Shown here piece by piece: positions 61,585 through 64,000 of a stretch of DNA of 64,000 nucleotides. The position numbers and the translations under genes were made by a program. Origin of the DNA: JAANXG01 sp963731035. Lineage in GTDB: Bacteria > Pseudomonadota > Gammaproteobacteria > Arenicellales > JAANXG01. The notes below the pieces were generated by a model. It worked only from the letters and a program-made list of their open reading frames with translations, ran no database searches and was not told where the DNA came from. Every line of letters begins with the position of its first letter. Positions within the stretch are counted from its first letter, which is position 1. The stretch covers positions 208,797 to 272,796 of the forward strand of contig CAVSUY010000007.1 of NCBI GenBank assembly GCA_963731035.1, in the 5' to 3' direction.

Positions 61585-61917
61585 TTCATGCCTCCCGGCA
61601 GTTCTTGGAATGTGGTTGCCTAGACTATAAAAACGCGAGGGCAATCGTCTGTGCGCCAGCGAACACTGGGGCCTGGGAAGCCGGCAAATTCCATTTCGCG
61701 CCTTATCCGCCCACGGACTGGGCTGACGTTCAGCCTACATCATCCTCACGGCGACGCCCGAAGCGAATGGCGAGGGCGTGTGACGGTGATGGGGAAACAC
61801 GCAAGCCGCTGTGTTGCCTACCGCACAGAACGCACTAGGTCTATAGGGGCATCCTGCCAGCCAGGAAAGGCGGCGAGTGGAGACGAATTGAGTTTGGTCG
61901 CTTTCAGTTAAGAGAGG
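61585..61917. other. intergenic stretch upstream of the BON remnant
   Basis: 333 bases, no gene recognised. It should include the promoters of the DUF3309-like gene and of the BON gene. Confidence 0.35.
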
Positions 61918-62210
61918 GTGAACAAGAAATACGTCAAGCACTACGCAACCGCTGTAGTAGCTCTTGCGTTGTTGTCGCTTAGTTGCACGGCCGCGCCCAC
62001 AACGGAAAGCACCGGCGAATATGTGAATGACCTTGTCATTACCACCAGAGTGAAGACCACCATGATACGCGAGTCGTCTTTGAATTCTTTCGAGACACAT
62101 GTTGCAACGTTCAAGGAGTGGTTCAATTGAGCGGCTTCGTGAATTCTCAGCAGGACGTCGTGCATGCCTCTGGCGCGCCGTAGCGGAGAAGGTCGCAGGT
62201 TACATTCATG
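61918..62210 (+). pseudogene. BON-domain lipoprotein (OsmY-like), frameshifted
   Basis: From GTG 61918: ATAVVALALLSLSCTAAPT is a lipoprotein-type signal (lipobox LSLSC), then GEYVNDLVITTRVKTTMIRESSLNSFETHVATFKE. BON domains normally go on to TFKGVVQLSGFVNSQ; here that sequence is present out of frame after about 62117 (GTGGTTCAATTGAGCGGC reads VVQLSG), so at least one base was lost or gained. Beyond 62160 a further shift leads into AVAEKVAGYIHGV. The gene is decayed in its C-terminal half. It would be a periplasmic osmotic-stress protein. Confidence 0.75.
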
Positions 62211-62251
62211 GTGTGCGAAGTGCTCAGAGGCAGAATATACCCGGAGGCGTC

Positions 62252-63529
62252 TTGAGCTTCTTTTCCCTGGTCAGCCTCCTGATTTCGCTCGCGGCGGTCT
62301 CGAGCTACGTCAATTACCGTTATATCAAGCTGCCGACCACGGTCGGCGTCATGCTCGTGGCCCTGGTCGCGTCTCTAACGCTGATCCTCGTCGGTCCCTA
62401 CGCCGGAGGGTTCCGAGAACAGGCGGCGACATGGGTCTCACGGATCGACTTCAACCTGGTCGTACTCCACGGCATGCTCGCGTTTCTACTGTTTGCCGGC
62501 GCCATAAACGTGAAGTTCGAGGACCTCATTCAAGAATGGCTGACCATTTCATTGCTCGCCGTTTTTGGCACACTCGTTTCCACCTGCATTGTCGGGGGCG
62601 CGACCTGGCTGGTCCTCGGCTGGCTGGGTCTGGGCATTCCATTTCTTCATGCATTACTGTTCGGCGCTTTGATATCGCCGACCGATCCCATCGCCGTGCT
62701 GGGAATCATGAAATATGTTGGCGCGTCCCTGCGGCTCGAAGTGCAGGTGGCCGGTGAGTCTCTGTTCAATGACGGGCTGGGTGTCGTGGTCTTCGTGGTT
62801 CTCCTGCAGCTCTCCGGCTTCGGCGGAGCAGCACCGCACTCGATTGGAGTCGGCGCGGTGGGAATGCTGCTGCTCAAGGAAGTAGGTGGGGCCCTGGTGC
62901 TGGCGCTGGCAGCGGGAATGGTGGCGTACCAGATGCTCAAACGCGTCGACAACTACCAGGTCGAGGTCCTGCTCACCCTCGCGCTGGCCATGGGACTTTA
63001 TGCCTTGGCTGACGCCTTGGATCTGTCCGCGCCGATCGCCGTTGTGATTGCCGGCTTGTTTGTGGGTAATCGGGGTCGTGCGTTCGCCATGACGGAGAAG
63101 ACGCGTGAGCACGTCGACACCTTCTGGGAGCTTATCGACGAGATTCTCAACGTCGTTCTTTTTCTTTTGATCGGTCTGGAGCTTCTGGTGCTGCCGATCG
63201 AACGCGGATGGCTGGTGGCCGGAGTCCTCGCGATACCGATCGTGCTCGCGGCACGCTGGCTGAGCGTCGCGGGAATTATCGGCCCACTCAGATGGGTGAC
63301 GGAGCAGCCGAAAGGGGCGATATCGATCCTTACGTGGGGTGGATTGCGCGGCGGCATCTCGGTCGCCATGGCGCTGTCGCTGCCGGCCGCTTACTCGCGC
63401 AGTCTGGTGCTGACGCTCACCTACTTCGTGGTTGTGTTCTCGATCCTTGTCCAGGGTTTAACGCTGGGCCGGGTAATTCGGACAAGCACCCCGGAGGCAG
63501 CCCTTCAGCCCTCTGCAAGGCCCTCATGA
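62252..63529 (+). CDS. Na+/H+ antiporter, CPA1 (NhaP) type
   Basis: 425 residues from TTG 62252, which follows GGAGGCGTC; the frame is open further back through the BON remnant, but similarity begins here. Twelve or so membrane helices, with the transport-site motif GALISPTDPIAVLGIMK (P-T-D-P-I/V-A) and VAGESLFNDGLGVVVFVVLLQL (G-E-S-L-F-N-D-G, the ND transport motif). Also TWGGLRGGISVAMALSLP, conserved in the family. Exchanges Na+ or K+ for H+ across the inner membrane. No C-terminal regulatory domain. The promoter may lie in the decayed BON gene. Confidence 0.9.
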   Translation: MSFFSLVSLLISLAAVSSYVNYRYIKLPTTVGVMLVALVASLTLILVGPYAGGFREQAATWVSRIDFNLVVLHGMLAFLLFAGAINVKFEDLIQEWLTISLLAVFGTLVSTCIVGGATWLVLGWLGLGIPFLHALLFGALISPTDPIAVLGIMKYVGASLRLEVQVAGESLFNDGLGVVVFVVLLQLSGFGGAAPHSIGVGAVGMLLLKEVGGALVLALAAGMVAYQMLKRVDNYQVEVLLTLALAMGLYALADALDLSAPIAVVIAGLFVGNRGRAFAMTEKTREHVDTFWELIDEILNVVLFLLIGLELLVLPIERGWLVAGVLAIPIVLAARWLSVAGIIGPLRWVTEQPKGAISILTWGGLRGGISVAMALSLPAAYSRSLVLTLTYFVVVFSILVQGLTLGRVIRTSTPEAALQPSARPS

Positions 63530-63609
63530 TACCGCGGACATGATTCTGACAAACAGTGTTCCGCAATTCACGAAATCTGCAATATGGCGAAGGCAGGAGA
63601 ATAGCCACT

Positions 63610-64000
63610 ATGGGATCCAACAACGATAAGTCCGGGGCTCCCGAAGCAACGCCGGGAGGCCAACCCGGGGTAAAGGACGATCTGAAATCCCTGCCCCTGG
63701 CGGAAGTGGAGAAGAAGCTGGGCTCGTCGCCGGACGGCCTCACCCAAGCCGAGGCGGTAAAGCGGCTGAGCCAATATGGGCCGAACGAGATCGAAGAAAA
63801 GAAAACCAATCTGTTCCTGAAGTTCCTCAGCTATTTTTGGGGCCCGATCCCGTGGATGATCGAAGCGGCCGTGATCCTGTCGGCGGTCGCCCGGCATTGG
63901 CCGGACTTCGGCATCATCCTGGTTCTGCTTCTGGCCAACGCCGTGGTCGGATTCTGGGAGGAACACACGGCGGGCAATGCCATCGAGGCCCTAAAGGCCA
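63610..64000 (+). CDS. P-type ATPase (P3A-like), N-terminal part, runs off the window
   Basis: 130 residues from ATG 63610 to the right edge. VEKKLGSSPDGLTQAEAVKRLSQYGPNEIEEKK is the N-terminal cation-ATPase domain. The first two membrane helices follow: FLSYFWGPIPWMIEAAVILSAV and IILVLLLANAVVGFWEEHTAGNAIEALKA, where FWGPIPWMIEAA is characteristic of plasma-membrane H+-ATPases (P3A) rather than Ca2+ pumps. The catalytic Asp lies beyond the window. It follows the antiporter in the same direction, with an intervening 80-base gap, so a linked pH or ion homeostasis role is plausible. Confidence 0.85.
   Translation, partial: MGSNNDKSGAPEATPGGQPGVKDDLKSLPLAEVEKKLGSSPDGLTQAEAVKRLSQYGPNEIEEKKTNLFLKFLSYFWGPIPWMIEAAVILSAVARHWPDFGIILVLLLANAVVGFWEEHTAGNAIEALKA

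Overview
The window is GC-rich bacterial DNA. Gene families, REP-type repeats and REP-associated transposases point to a gammaproteobacterium, but no rRNA or intact tRNA is present to place it further. It is an accessory-rich segment in which metabolic genes, surface-decoration genes and envelope-stress genes are separated by mobile-element debris.

Layout. 0-8 kb: end of an AbrB-type transporter, two GNAT acetyltransferases, the first of four unusual exported proteins (below), a glutathione S-transferase, an aldo/keto reductase, an IS110 fragment and a large FAD/GcvT dehydrogenase. 8-19 kb: transposase debris carrying a duplicated piece of that dehydrogenase, then a lower-GC surface block: a 925-residue four-module protein (Stealth, GT2, LicD, cytidylyltransferase), a G8/beta-helix protein, a JmjC oxygenase, a sulfotransferase and two more exported proteins of the unusual family. 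19-26 kb: small genes between transposon ends, a transmembrane Ser/Thr kinase, a frameshifted LysM lipoprotein and an AT-richer GT92-like glycosyltransferase. 26.9-34 kb: a minus-strand set for uptake and breakdown of an arginine-derived guanidino compound (PotABCD-type transporter, aminotransferase, carbon-nitrogen hydrolase, guanidinobutyrase). 34-41 kb: an intact REP-associated transposase (RAYT), a lipase-like lipoprotein, a cysteine-repeat secreted protein, the fourth exported-family protein, a formyltransferase and an alpha/alpha-toroid protein. 41-46 kb: a PLP dehydratase, a PRC-barrel protein, and a thiol dioxygenase paired with a four-domain rhodanese protein. 46-64 kb: many small stress and envelope genes (two CsbD, YqjD-like, DUF3309-like, lmo0937-like, collagen-like OmpA lipoprotein, two L,D-transpeptidases, two Crp/Fnr regulators, FecR/DUF6600 protein), an AI-2E exporter, a CPA1 antiporter and the start of a P-type ATPase.

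Two threads stand out. First, four otherwise unrelated secreted proteins share a twin-arginine leader followed by a conserved W-x-K-P-[IV]-[IV]-x3-x-[LI]-P-x-H-A-[QL]-x-S segment. Second, one RAYT family has left and right ends scattered over 30 kb. Some ends flank non-transposase genes, two dead copies share inactivating changes, and pieces of resident genes (dehydrogenase, rhodanese) are embedded in the debris. Several frameshifts (aminotransferase, LysM lipoprotein, L,D-transpeptidase, BON gene, one exported-family gene, FecR-protein tail) may be real decay or assembly error and could not be separated from sequence alone.
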